A stretch of DNA of 64,000 nucleotides from the NCBI GenBank assembly GCA_016715425.1, contig JADKAC010000007.1, positions 1 to 64,000 on the forward strand. The letters run 5' to 3'. The notes beneath the pieces are model-generated. The model saw only the letters and a list, made by a program, of their open reading frames with translations, made no database searches and was not told where the DNA came from. This document shows positions 37,521-46,004 of the stretch, piece after piece; the stretch's first letter is position 1, and every line of letters starts with the position of its first letter. Both the position numbers and the translations under genes were made by a program. The DNA is from Bacteroidota bacterium (GTDB taxonomy: Bacteria; Bacteroidota; Bacteroidia; Chitinophagales; BACL12).

Positions 37521-38150
37521 TCAGGGAACAAAAATCACTGCAGGATCGCTCCAGCCGCCTTTTCCCTGTGCATTATTGCCGGCTACTTCTATCCAAACCT
37601 GTTGACCTTTTGTGAGTCCGGCTAAAGTGTATTTACTTTTTGTAGGACTTTCAGGGGCATTGTGCCAGTCGGGTGTATTAATGTCGCCATAAGTATAGCG
37701 GATACTATATGATGCTACTATTTTTACTTGCGGATGCCAGTGAATATCTACTTCGCCTTCGTCGTCGCCCTGTGTAAGGCTCAGGTCAGAAACTTTGGCA
37801 GGAACCGGCTTAGGAGCTCGTTCGTCTCTTATAGGTATTCCCGAGCTTGTAATAATATCCGGATCGCCACCGGATTCATTTTGTACATAACTGCCTTCTA
37901 AAGTGAGCCCGTCTTTAAGAGAACCAATAGCCACGTTTGCCTGTATGGTGGCGTTTTCACTTTGCTGCCGCTTATTATTGGCGTTATTCACCTTGGTTTG
38001 CGCATTGGTAATTGCTGCGGCAAGGTTAGCAAGTGAAGGGTTGGGAGTTGCAAAGTTTGCATTTCCGGTCATACTGGTTACAATGGTTTGAGCAAAGGCT
38101 ATAACCTCCTCATTGGTCATTGAACTTAGTTCAAGTTTTACTTGTGCCAT
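37521..38150 (-). CDS. Fibronectin type III domain protein
   Basis: 209 residues, no signal peptide: MAQVKLELSSMTNEEVIAFA, an Ala/Asn-rich helical middle (SLANLAAAITNAQTKVNNAN), then a C-terminal FN3 domain (PAKVSDLSLTQGDDEGEVDI, YSIRYTYGD, YTLAGLTKGQQVWIEVAGNN, GKGGWSDPAVIFVP). Such short helical-plus-FN3 proteins are common in Bacteroidota genomes; their role is unknown. It has its own terminator. The 21-bp tandem array lies just upstream. Confidence 0.8.
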   Translation of the reverse strand: MAQVKLELSSMTNEEVIAFAQTIVTSMTGNANFATPNPSLANLAAAITNAQTKVNNANNKRQQSENATIQANVAIGSLKDGLTLEGSYVQNESGGDPDIITSSGIPIRDERAPKPVPAKVSDLSLTQGDDEGEVDIHWHPQVKIVASYSIRYTYGDINTPDWHNAPESPTKSKYTLAGLTKGQQVWIEVAGNNAQGKGGWSDPAVIFVP

Positions 38151-38320
38151 GTTAATGGGTTTAGATTGTGAGTTGAATAATCAAACGTATGGCAAAATCC
38201 GCAAAAGCGTATTAAAGCGTATTAAAGTGTATGAAAGTTCGTGACAATAGTATATTAGCCTGAAAATCAGGCAAATAACACCATTTTTCCATTAAACAAT
38301 GTTGTTTTGAGAGTAAGAAA

Positions 38321-38620
38321 ATGATTTTCTTACTGAAGAAAATGAAAATCTTAACTAATCCGGGCAGTTTTTTCCCTAATCCAGCCTCCGGCTTCCGTAA
38401 TCCGACCTTTGGCTTCCGTAGTTTGGTGGTGGGATTCCGTAATCCGGACTTCGGCTTCCCTAATTCAGACTCTAGCTTCCGTAATCCGGTCTTGGGTTTC
38501 CCTAATCTGGAGTTCGGCTTGCGTAATGCGATCTCTGGCTTCCGTAAAATACAGGCTGAATTATGGAAGATTTTTCATGATAACATTTCTTATGAAAATG
38601 CAAAATGCAAAATGTACTGA
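38321..38620 (+). CDS. Possible 99-residue repeat peptide across the 21-bp array
   Basis: The ATG at 38321 opens a frame MIFLLKKMKILTNPGSFFPN followed by heptapeptide repeats G-F-R-N-P-x-(F/S) about eight times, ending LWKIFHDNISYENAKCKMY. The frame is kept open by the 21-bp period. A minus-strand frame over the same array is also open (L-R-K-P-x-x-G repeats) but has no ATG. Whether either is translated cannot be told. Listed with low confidence. Confidence 0.25.
   Translation: MIFLLKKMKILTNPGSFFPNPASGFRNPTFGFRSLVVGFRNPDFGFPNSDSSFRNPVLGFPNLEFGLRNAISGFRKIQAELWKIFHDNISYENAKCKMY
38370..38558. repeat. 21-bp tandem repeat array (about nine units)
   Basis: Units of exactly 21 bp with the core GCTTCCGTAATCCG begin at 38391, 38412, 38433, 38454, 38475, 38496, 38517 and 38538, with a degenerate unit before at about 38370. 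Variants include CCCTAAT for CCGTAAT and GATTCCG for GCTTCCG. Three 10-bp units, GCGTATTAAA and variants, also sit at 38207-38236. The array occupies the 565-bp gap between the FN3 gene and the rfbD-cysQ terminator. Confidence 0.9.
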
Positions 38621-38663
38621 TACTTTATTATGCTATAAACATTTTTGCAGGCAATTTTTACCA

Positions 38664-38692
38664 AACAAAAAAGCACCGAAACTTCCGGTGCT
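38664..38692 (-). terminator. Terminator of the rfb operon
   Basis: On the minus strand AGCACCGGAAGTTTCGGTGCT forms an 8-bp stem with a short loop, followed by TTTTTTG. It lies 24 bp downstream of the rfbD-cysQ stop. Confidence 0.8.
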
Positions 38693-38716
38693 CTTTAAAA
38701 ATTTGATTAAGTGCGT

Positions 38717-40363
38717 TTATGCTTTCTCAACAATAAAAAATGGATTCAATAAATTTTCTTTGTTGTAACTCAAATCATTTTCAGCATTAAATATTTTTAC
38801 TCTTGCGCCTGCTTCTAACACTACTGCATGTCCGGCGGCGGTGTCCCATTCCATTGTAGGTCCCAGGCGAGGATAGACATCTGCTTTCCCTTCGGCAACC
38901 AAACAAAATTTTAATGAACTTCCGGCAGGAACAAAATCTACTCTTGCATATTTTGATTCCATATCTTTTAAGTATGCATCAAATTCTGGTGAAGGATGTG
39001 AGCGACTTCCAATTAATGCAATCGTATCTGCACGAGGTGTATTAATGCGCAATGTTGTTTCATTATTTTGTTCATCAATTTTAAAAGCACCACTTCCTTG
39101 CACTGCATAATACATTTTATTTTGTGCAGGTACACCCACCACTCCCATCACAGGTTTTCCATTATGAATCAACGCAATATTTACTGTGAACTCACCATTC
39201 TTTTTAATGAATTCTTTGGTGCCATCTAATGGATCCACCAACCAAAACCAATCCCAATCTTTTCTTGTGCTGTAATCAATAGCTTTATTTTCTTCGGAGA
39301 TAATTGGAATTTCCGGATAGGATTCTTGTAATCTTTTAATAATAATTTCATTGGCTGCTTTATCGGCTTTTGTTAACGGCGACTTATCACTTTTATCCAC
39401 CACCGCAAAATCATCGGTATCATAAATTTCCATGATCTTCTCTCCTGCTTCACGAGTGATAGCAATAATTTTTTTTACGTCAATTTTTTCTAACATCATA
39501 TTTTCTTTTATTAATTGAATACATTTTTTTAAACTCTTTTTCCAATCTTGTAATTGCAAATTTGGAATTGCTTCTGCAGATTTTAAACTCAACACAGAAT
39601 ACGAAGGTCGTGTAGCAGGTGTTGGATATTGTGTTGTAGGAATGGGATTAACTTTACAATTCAATCCGTATTCTTCCATTATACTTTGTGCAAATTGATA
39701 CCAACTTACTTCACCAGTATTTGCAAAATGATAAATCCCAAATGGTAATTCTTTTTCTGCAAACACAATTTTAAAAATACACTCTGCTAAATCTGCTGCA
39801 TAAGTTGGTCTGCCTGTTTGATCACTCACCACATTTAATGCATCTTTCTCATTACCCAACCTGATCATCGTCTTCACAAAATTATTTCCATAAGAAGAAT
39901 ACACCCACGATGTTCTTACTAAATATGTTTTGCTATTGAGTGTAAGCGCACGATATTCACCATCTGCTTTTGTTTGTCCATACACACTCAAAGGATCTGT
40001 TGTTGTATTTGTTTCGTAAGGCATTTTTGCACTTCCATTAAAAACAAAATCCGTACTGATATGTACTAAAACTGCATTGTGTTTTTCGCAAGCCTTTGCA
40101 AGATTTTCCACGCCTGTAACATTTACTGCATATGCTATAGTAGAATCACTTTCCGCTTTATCAACGGCAGTGTATGCAGCACAATTAATACAATCAGTAA
40201 AATTATTTTCTGTAAAAAAATCTTGAACTGCTTTTGCATTTGTAATATCCAATTCAGCTACATCCACAAAAACAAAATCAGCTTCGCTATGAAATTTTGA
40301 TACCACACGAAGTTCATTTCCCAACTGCCCATTTGCACCTGTAACTAATATTTTACGCATCAT
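38717..40363 (-). CDS. Fusion: dTDP-4-dehydrorhamnose reductase RfbD + 3'(2'),5'-bisphosphate nucleotidase CysQ
   Basis: 548 residues in one uninterrupted frame. Residues 1-285 are RfbD: ILVTGANGQLGNELR (NADPH loop), CINCAAYTAVDKAE, HISTDFVFNG, YGQTKADGE (Y-x3-K), VRTSWVYSSYGNNF, DQTGRPTYAADLA. From residue 289 (MMLEKIDVKKIIAITREAGE) begins CysQ of the inositol-monophosphatase fold: TKADKAANE, PIISEENK, LVDPLDGTKEFI (metal site, about 377-382), GSRSHPS, MEWDTAAGHAVVLEAG (second metal motif). RfbD makes dTDP-L-rhamnose; CysQ hydrolyses PAP. The two are normally separate. A one-base error in GAAAATATGATG could have erased an ATGA-type gene boundary at about 39499. It starts on the rfbC stop (TAATG). 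Confidence 0.85.
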   Translation of the reverse strand: MMRKILVTGANGQLGNELRVVSKFHSEADFVFVDVAELDITNAKAVQDFFTENNFTDCINCAAYTAVDKAESDSTIAYAVNVTGVENLAKACEKHNAVLVHISTDFVFNGSAKMPYETNTTTDPLSVYGQTKADGEYRALTLNSKTYLVRTSWVYSSYGNNFVKTMIRLGNEKDALNVVSDQTGRPTYAADLAECIFKIVFAEKELPFGIYHFANTGEVSWYQFAQSIMEEYGLNCKVNPIPTTQYPTPATRPSYSVLSLKSAEAIPNLQLQDWKKSLKKCIQLIKENMMLEKIDVKKIIAITREAGEKIMEIYDTDDFAVVDKSDKSPLTKADKAANEIIIKRLQESYPEIPIISEENKAIDYSTRKDWDWFWLVDPLDGTKEFIKKNGEFTVNIALIHNGKPVMGVVGVPAQNKMYYAVQGSGAFKIDEQNNETTLRINTPRADTIALIGSRSHPSPEFDAYLKDMESKYARVDFVPAGSSLKFCLVAEGKADVYPRLGPTMEWDTAAGHAVVLEAGARVKIFNAENDLSYNKENLLNPFFIVEKA

Positions 40364-40917
40364 TAAAACTTGAAATTTAAAGTAGCTTCATTTAATAAAG
40401 GAAGATTTTTATCTTTTTCAGAAATCACTAAAACATCATCCGGTAATTGCCAATCAATATTTAATGTGGGATCGTTAAATGCGATTCCACCATCATGTTC
40501 TTTAGAATAAAAATTATCACACTTATAAAAAAATTCTGCTGTTTCACTTAACACAACAAAGCCATGCGCAAAACCTTTGGGAATATATAATTGCTTGCGA
40601 TTATCAGCACTCAGTGCAATACTGTAATGTTCTTTATAAGTTGGAGAACCCAAACGCAAATCAACAGCCACATCCAACACTTCACCCGAAATTACACGCA
40701 CCAATTTTGCTTGTGCCATGGGTTCTAATTGAAAATGCAATCCACGCAAAACACCGTAAGAAGATTTGCTCTGATTATCCTGCACAAAATTTAAATTGAT
40801 ATTTTTTTCTGCAAAAATATTTGCATTATAACTCTCATAAAAATATCCTCTTTCATCTTCAAACACTTTTGGTTCAAACACAAATAGTCCCGGAATATGT
40901 GTATCTATTATTGGCAT
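40363..40917 (-). CDS. rfbC: dTDP-4-dehydrorhamnose 3,5-epimerase
   Basis: Third enzyme of dTDP-L-rhamnose synthesis. 184 residues with DERGYFYESYN, FVQDNQSKSSYGVLRGLHFQ (catalytic His in RGLH), AKLVRVISGEVLDVAVDLR (catalytic Asp in D-x-R), GSPTY, QLYIPKGFAHGFVVLSE and YKCDNFYSKEHDGGIAFND. Normal length. It is 24 bp after rfbB and its stop overlaps the rfbD start. Confidence 0.95.
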   Translation of the reverse strand: MPIIDTHIPGLFVFEPKVFEDERGYFYESYNANIFAEKNINLNFVQDNQSKSSYGVLRGLHFQLEPMAQAKLVRVISGEVLDVAVDLRLGSPTYKEHYSIALSADNRKQLYIPKGFAHGFVVLSETAEFFYKCDNFYSKEHDGGIAFNDPTLNIDWQLPDDVLVISEKDKNLPLLNEATLNFKF

Positions 40918-40941
40918 GTAAGTTTAAATTAATTGATGCAA

Positions 40942-41994
40942 TTAACGATTTGCATATTGTGCTGAGTAATAATTTTTATATGCACCACTGGTAACATTTT
41001 GCAACCATTCTGCATTGGCAAGATACCAATCCACTGTTTTTTCCAATCCCTCTTCAAATTGCAAACTCGGTTTCCATCCTAATTCTTTATTCAGTTTTGA
41101 TGCATCAATTGCATAGCGCATATCATGACCTGCTCTGTCGGTTACATAGGTAATTAATTTCACACTTGTACCTTCCGGGCGGTTTAATTTTTTATCCATG
41201 ATTTTACATAACACATGAATCAAGTCAATATTTTTCCATTCATTAAATCCACCGATATTATAAGTTTCACCATGCACACCTTTATGAAAAATTAAATCAA
41301 TTGCCGCAGCATGATCTTCTACCCATAACCAGTCTCTTACATTTTCTCCTTTACCGTAAACAGGAATTGCAATGTTGTTTTTTATATTATGAATTGCGAG
41401 CGGAATTAATTTTTCAGGAAATTGATGCGAACCATAATTATTAGAACAATTAGAAATAACCACAGGCAATTTATAAGTATCCGCATACGCTCTTACAAAA
41501 TGATCGCTCGATGCTTTGGATGCAGAATACGGACTGTGCGGATCATAAGAAGTAGATTCTACAAACAATCCATCTTCACCTAAAGTACCATACACTTCAT
41601 CGGTAGAAATATGATAAAATAATTTGCCTTCCATATTTTCTTTCCATTGATGACGAGCTGCATTTAATAAATTCACAGTACCCACCACATTAGTCATTAC
41701 AAACTCAATTGGATTAGAAATACTTCTGTCCACATGCGATTCCGCAGCAAGATGAATTACTGCTTCAAAATTATAATCGGCAAACAGACTTTGAATAAAT
41801 TGTGCATCTACAATATCACCTTTTATAAATTTATAATTCGCTGCATTTTCGATATCACGCAGATTATCCAGATTGCCTGCATAAGTGAGATTATCCAGAT
41901 TTATAATGTTATAATCAGGATAATTATTTATCAATCTTCTCACTACATGCGAGCCTATAAATCCGGCACCGCCGGTAACTAAAATATTCTTCAC
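40942..41994 (-). CDS. rfbB: dTDP-glucose 4,6-dehydratase
   Basis: NAD-dependent SDR enzyme that turns dTDP-glucose into the 4-keto-6-deoxy sugar. 350 residues: ILVTGGAGFIGSHVVRRL, HLAAESHVDRSI, YHISTDEVYGTLGE (T-D-E catalytic), DPHSPYSASKASSDHFVRAY (Y-x3-K), SNCSNNYGSHQFPEKLIPL, VYGKGENVRDWLWVEDHA, GETYNIGG and DRAGHDMRYAID. Begins 3 bp after the aminotransferase stop, so the four genes form one operon. rfbA is not in this window. Confidence 0.96.
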   Translation of the reverse strand: MKNILVTGGAGFIGSHVVRRLINNYPDYNIINLDNLTYAGNLDNLRDIENAANYKFIKGDIVDAQFIQSLFADYNFEAVIHLAAESHVDRSISNPIEFVMTNVVGTVNLLNAARHQWKENMEGKLFYHISTDEVYGTLGEDGLFVESTSYDPHSPYSASKASSDHFVRAYADTYKLPVVISNCSNNYGSHQFPEKLIPLAIHNIKNNIAIPVYGKGENVRDWLWVEDHAAAIDLIFHKGVHGETYNIGGFNEWKNIDLIHVLCKIMDKKLNRPEGTSVKLITYVTDRAGHDMRYAIDASKLNKELGWKPSLQFEEGLEKTVDWYLANAEWLQNVTSGAYKNYYSAQYANR

Positions 41995-41997
41995 AGA

Positions 41998-43125
41998 TTA
42001 AATTGTTTGAAATTCAATAATTGCTTTTGTAATAAAATCCATTTGCTCTGCATCCAATTCAGTATGCATAGGCAATGACAACACTTGTGCAGCAGCTTTT
42101 TCACTTACAGGAAAATCACCATCATTATAACCATACCCTTTATATGCGCTGCTAAGATGTAATGGAACAGGATAATAAATCATAGAAGGAATTCCTTTTG
42201 ATGCAAGATGGTCTTTCAATGCATCACGGTTGTTTTCAACTAAAATTGTATATTGATGAAATACATGATCAGAAAAAGTATTGCGTTTTGGAATTGTAAT
42301 TCCCGGTACATCTTTCAATTGCAAATCATAATATGCCGCAGCTTGTTGACGCATTTTATTATAGGCATCCAACAGCGGTAATTTCACTTGCAATATCGCA
42401 GCCTGCATACTATCCAATCTGGAATTTACACCGATAGAATCATAATAATATTTTACTGATGAACCATGATCGGTAACAATTTTCATTTTCGCAGCTAATG
42501 TATCATCATCAGTAAACAACGCACCACCATCACCATAACCACCTAAATTTTTAGTGGGATAAAAAGATGTTGTTCCGATATGTCCGATAGAACCGAGTTT
42601 CTTTTTTGTGCCGTTTGTAAATGTATAATTACAACCTATTGCCTGTGCATTATCTTCAATCACAATTAAATTATGTTTCGCAGCTATTTGCATAATTGCT
42701 TCCATATTCGCAGCCTGACCAAATAAATGCACCGGGATAATTGCCTTAGTTCGTGATGTTATTTTTGATTCAATTTGAGTTACATCAATATTAAAAGTTT
42801 CCGGATCAATATCTACAAATACCGGTTTCATTTTCAAAAGAGCAACTACTTCAACGGTTGCTACAAACGTAAATGGAACAGTAATCACTTCATCACCTGG
42901 TTCACAATTTAATGCCATCAAAGCAATCTGTAAAGCATCGGTTCCATTGGCACAAGGCAGACAATGTTTTGCACCTACATACTTACCTAATGCAGTAGAA
43001 AAATTTCTTGTGGCAGAACCATTTACGAATTCAGTGGTATCAATAACCTGTTGCAATCCTGCATCCACATCCGATTTTATTTTCAGGTATTGACTGTGGA
43101 GATCCACCATCTGTATTTTTTTCAT
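41998..43125 (-). CDS. DegT/DnrJ/EryC1/StrS aminotransferase (sugar aminotransferase)
   Basis: PLP enzyme that aminates a keto sugar nucleotide for surface glycans. The ATG at 43125 (MKKIQMVDLHSQYLKIKSDV) is preferred to an ATG at 43173. Landmarks: CANGTDALQIALMAL, DEVITVPFTFVATVEVVALL, PVFVDIDPETFNID, IIPVHLFGQ, VIEDNAQAIG (PLP Asp), TTSFYPTKNLGGYGDGG (Schiff-base Lys about 192), GVNSRLDSMQAAIL. The sequence is closest in style to the UDP-2-acetamido-3-keto-glucuronate group (WlbC/WbpE), but substrate cannot be fixed. First gene of the rfb operon. Confidence 0.88.
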   Translation of the reverse strand: MKKIQMVDLHSQYLKIKSDVDAGLQQVIDTTEFVNGSATRNFSTALGKYVGAKHCLPCANGTDALQIALMALNCEPGDEVITVPFTFVATVEVVALLKMKPVFVDIDPETFNIDVTQIESKITSRTKAIIPVHLFGQAANMEAIMQIAAKHNLIVIEDNAQAIGCNYTFTNGTKKKLGSIGHIGTTSFYPTKNLGGYGDGGALFTDDDTLAAKMKIVTDHGSSVKYYYDSIGVNSRLDSMQAAILQVKLPLLDAYNKMRQQAAAYYDLQLKDVPGITIPKRNTFSDHVFHQYTILVENNRDALKDHLASKGIPSMIYYPVPLHLSSAYKGYGYNDGDFPVSEKAAAQVLSLPMHTELDAEQMDFITKAIIEFQTI

Positions 43126-43194
43126 GCATCTGTAATTTTCAGCGGCAAAGATAATCAACACAGTGCGAAGCAATCCCGAACCAAATAATATTAA

Positions 43195-43202
43195 TAGATT
43201 TG
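43195..43202 (+). promoter_or_regulatory. -7 box directly before the outer-membrane protein gene
   Basis: TAGATTTG is a perfect TAnnTTTG and ends 5 nt before the ATG at 43208, implying a very short or absent 5' UTR. It also favours 43208 over the upstream ATG at 43163, which lies before the box. Confidence 0.5.
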
Positions 43203-43207
43203 GTGCG

Positions 43208-43963
43208 ATGTTCAGACAATATATTTTCTTATTTCTATTATCTGCATTTGCAATTCAGGCTTCTGCACAAATCAGTTTAAAGGACTCTATTGTGAAAGCC
43301 AGTATTGTAAATATTGATTTGGGTATAGGTTTACCTGCGGGAGATCTTGCGGACAGATTTGGACCGCATTTAATTGTTGGCGGTGGTTATCAGTATAAGT
43401 TTGAGAACAATGTATTACTCGGCGGTTCTGCGCATTACATATTTGGAAACACAGTTACTCAGGAAGATTTATTAAGCAATATGCTTATTGATGATAAATA
43501 TGTAATTGGCAATGATGGATTATTATATACACCTATTGCCGGCGAACAGGGTTTTGATTTTTCGGTGCAGATTGGACAGATTACAAAATTATTTTCGACA
43601 AATCCAAATACCGGAGTTACTTGGCTTGTAGGAATTGGTATGTTAGAACATGCAATTTCTATTTATATTGATAAACCATTTGTACCTCAATTATCCAGTG
43701 AATATCAAAAGGGTTATGACAGATTAAGCAATGGATTTATGCTCAATCAATATATTGGTTATTATGTGTTCAACAATAAAAACTTTGTAAACTTTCGTGC
43801 GGGTGTGGAATTTCAGGAAGCCTTTACAAAAAATCGTAGAGGAATTGATTTTGATACACAGCAAACTGATGATGAAACGCATTTTGATATGATGATTACA
43901 TTGAAACTCAGTTGGAATTTGTGCATATTTGAAAAACCAAAACGGAGATTCTACATCCCCTGA
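43208..43963 (+). CDS. Predicted outer-membrane beta-barrel protein
   Basis: 251 residues starting with a signal peptide (MFRQYIFLFLLSAFAIQASAQ). Alternating strands follow: VNIDLGIGLPAGDLADRFG, LIVGGGYQYKFENNVLLGGS, FVNFRAGVEFQEAF, FDMMITLKLSWNLCIF. The amphipathic strand pattern with a final strand near the C-terminus suggests a small porin-like barrel. It is one base away from the Kdo transferase ATG, so the two are co-transcribed; a role in envelope biogenesis is only an inference from that. Relatives in Bacteroidota are annotated as hypothetical. Confidence 0.65.
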   Translation: MFRQYIFLFLLSAFAIQASAQISLKDSIVKASIVNIDLGIGLPAGDLADRFGPHLIVGGGYQYKFENNVLLGGSAHYIFGNTVTQEDLLSNMLIDDKYVIGNDGLLYTPIAGEQGFDFSVQIGQITKLFSTNPNTGVTWLVGIGMLEHAISIYIDKPFVPQLSSEYQKGYDRLSNGFMLNQYIGYYVFNNKNFVNFRAGVEFQEAFTKNRRGIDFDTQQTDDETHFDMMITLKLSWNLCIFEKPKRRFYIP

Positions 43964-43964
43964 T

Positions 43965-45212
43965 ATGCTATTCATCAGTACTATTTTTTACAATCTGTTT
44001 AATGCTAGTTACAATGCTGCAATTCATATTGCATCACTATTTAATCCAAAAGCAAAACAATGGACAAGCGGAAGAAAAAATATATTTAAAAAATTATCCT
44101 CTCAATTAAATAATAAATCTTCTCAACGGATTTGGATGCATTGCGCTTCACTCGGTGAGTTTGAACAAGGCAGACCTGTGCTTGAATCATTTAGAAAATC
44201 ATATCCTGATTATTGTATTGTACTCACATTCTTTTCACCCAGCGGATATGAATTGCGAAAAAATTATTCAGGTGCGGATGTAATCAGTTATTTGCCCGTG
44301 GATACAAAACGCAATGCAAAAAAATTTATAGAAATTGTAAATCCACAAATTGCATTATTTGTAAAATATGAATTCTGGTTTCATTATCTCAATACTTTAC
44401 ACAAACAAGAAATTCCTATCCTATTATTTTCATCAATTTTCCGTAAAGAACAAATATTCTTTAAATGGTACGGCATGTTATTCAGAAAAATGCTGGTTTA
44501 TTTTGATCAGATATTTGTGCAGACAACTGCATCAAAAGAATTATTACAATCAATACATATAATTGCAGAAGTTGCTTCTGATACAAGGTTTGATAGAGTT
44601 TACACCATTTCTAATTTACCTGAATCAGATAATAAACTGCAAGAGTTTAAAGGAGATTCTCCTTTGTTTATTGGCGGAAGCACCTGGCCGGTAGATGAGA
44701 AAATAATTATTGAAGTATTTAATGTATTTCTAAGACCCAAAAATTTTAAACTTGTAATAGCACCACATGATGTGTCTTTAAAAAACATTGAAAGATTACA
44801 ATCCTTTTTCGGAAATGATTGTGGTCTATTATCAGAAACAATGGATAAAAACAAATCGGTGTTGATCGTAAATTCAATAGGCAAACTTGCAGAAATATAC
44901 CGACATGCAAAATATGTTTTTATAGGAGGTGCGTTTGGAAAAGGATTGCATAATGTACTCGAAGCAAGTGTATATGGTAAGCCTGTTTTTTTTGGAGATA
45001 ACTATCAAAAGTTTAATGAAGCAGTTGAGTTACAAAAAGCAGGTGCAGCATTCTCTATTGAAAATGCAGATCAACTTATAGAATTATTGAAGATGTTAGA
45101 ATCTGATGAAAAAAAATACAACGCATCTTCTACAGCCGCAAAAACCTATGTTGAAAATAATTTAGGCGGTGCGAGCAAAGTATTTACAGCAATGGTAAAA
45201 CAACTCGGCTAA
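43965..45212 (+). CDS. waaA: 3-deoxy-D-manno-octulosonic acid (Kdo) transferase
   Basis: GT30 glycosyltransferase adding Kdo to lipid A in LPS synthesis, at the inner face of the inner membrane. 415 residues from the ATG at 43965, 1 bp after the previous stop. Landmarks: an N-terminal hydrophobic stretch (MLFISTIFYNLFNASYNAAI), IWMHCASLGEFEQGRPVLES (conserved Glu), VLTFFSPSGYELRKNY, YLPVDTKRNAKKFIEIVNPQ, FVKYEFWFHYL, FIGGSTWPVDE, LVIAPHDV, VFIGGAFGKGLHNVLEASVYG and PVFFGDNYQKF. All blocks intact. Confidence 0.94.
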   Translation: MLFISTIFYNLFNASYNAAIHIASLFNPKAKQWTSGRKNIFKKLSSQLNNKSSQRIWMHCASLGEFEQGRPVLESFRKSYPDYCIVLTFFSPSGYELRKNYSGADVISYLPVDTKRNAKKFIEIVNPQIALFVKYEFWFHYLNTLHKQEIPILLFSSIFRKEQIFFKWYGMLFRKMLVYFDQIFVQTTASKELLQSIHIIAEVASDTRFDRVYTISNLPESDNKLQEFKGDSPLFIGGSTWPVDEKIIIEVFNVFLRPKNFKLVIAPHDVSLKNIERLQSFFGNDCGLLSETMDKNKSVLIVNSIGKLAEIYRHAKYVFIGGAFGKGLHNVLEASVYGKPVFFGDNYQKFNEAVELQKAGAAFSIENADQLIELLKMLESDEKKYNASSTAAKTYVENNLGGASKVFTAMVKQLG

Positions 45213-45216
45213 TAAA

Positions 45217-45939
45217 CTAATCTTGAAATTTTATTTTAATTGCTTCCAAAAATTTATGCATGGCAGCATCTTTATTTTGCCAGTTATAATTAATGGCCAA
45301 CTCTTTATTAATATACACTTCAGCATCCTGCATAGATGTTAATCCATTTAAAAAACGAATTGCTTTCTCATAAGCAAGCGCATCACTTTTAAATAACTCC
45401 TTTATGAAAAAGAATTTTGCATTCAGATCAATTGCAGTGCGTAGGTCATTAGTTTTTTTAGGTTTTATTTTATCGGCAAGTGTTTCTTTTTCTGTTGCTA
45501 ATTTTTCATTCAGAAAATTTTTTGACTCATGTATTATACTCACTTCTAATTGATTCTCTATGGGAAGTGGAGTTTCTTCAAAATGAAGAATACTTTGAGG
45601 TATGTGCGAAATTGTGTTTATAATTTCTTCAATACGCTTATTTTTAATCGCAGCTTCTTCCAATGGAGTTTCTTCTACTATAATTTCTTCGCTGCTGATT
45701 GTTTCAGGTGGAAATGCATGTGACTCAATTTTAGTAACAATATCTGGCTCAGGTTTTTCATTTGGCACTTGCACTTCTTTTTCAATTTTTAAATTCAAAG
45801 TGATATCATATAATTTGCGCAAATGATCTTTTATCAGATCTGTTTCAATTGCGGAGTTCGGATTAGTTATATCCAGATTATCTATAAGTGATTGAATTTT
45901 TTGCAGAAGAATCTTTGCTTCAGAAAGTGAATTTGACAT
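45217..45939 (-). CDS. Conserved Bacteroidota protein of unknown function
   Basis: 240 residues without signal or membrane helix. Three parts: a helical N-terminus (SEAKILLQKIQSLIDNLDIT), a long acidic low-complexity middle (EETPLEEAAIKNKRIEEIIN and more, about residues 60-160), and a conserved C-terminal domain LRTAIDLNAKFFFIKELFKS, YEKAIRFLNGLTSMQDAEVY, AINYNWQNKDAAMHKFLEAI. The C-terminal block looks like the kind found in many Bacteroidota hypothetical proteins. It converges on waaA (4-bp gap) and diverges from tdk. No function can be assigned. Confidence 0.7.
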   Translation of the reverse strand: MSNSLSEAKILLQKIQSLIDNLDITNPNSAIETDLIKDHLRKLYDITLNLKIEKEVQVPNEKPEPDIVTKIESHAFPPETISSEEIIVEETPLEEAAIKNKRIEEIINTISHIPQSILHFEETPLPIENQLEVSIIHESKNFLNEKLATEKETLADKIKPKKTNDLRTAIDLNAKFFFIKELFKSDALAYEKAIRFLNGLTSMQDAEVYINKELAINYNWQNKDAAMHKFLEAIKIKFQD

Positions 45940-46004
45940 ATTTATTTTTATTAAACTAATTTCTCATTAACGTATATTCGCTTCAAAGTTATATTATCCA
46001 AAAT

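Noticed and set aside
38370..38558. CRISPR array at the 21-bp tandem repeat
   Set aside because: Units are contiguous and 21 bp long with no spacers.
43163..43207. Upstream start of the outer-membrane protein
   Set aside because: It would place 15 residues before a good signal peptide and upstream of the -7 box.
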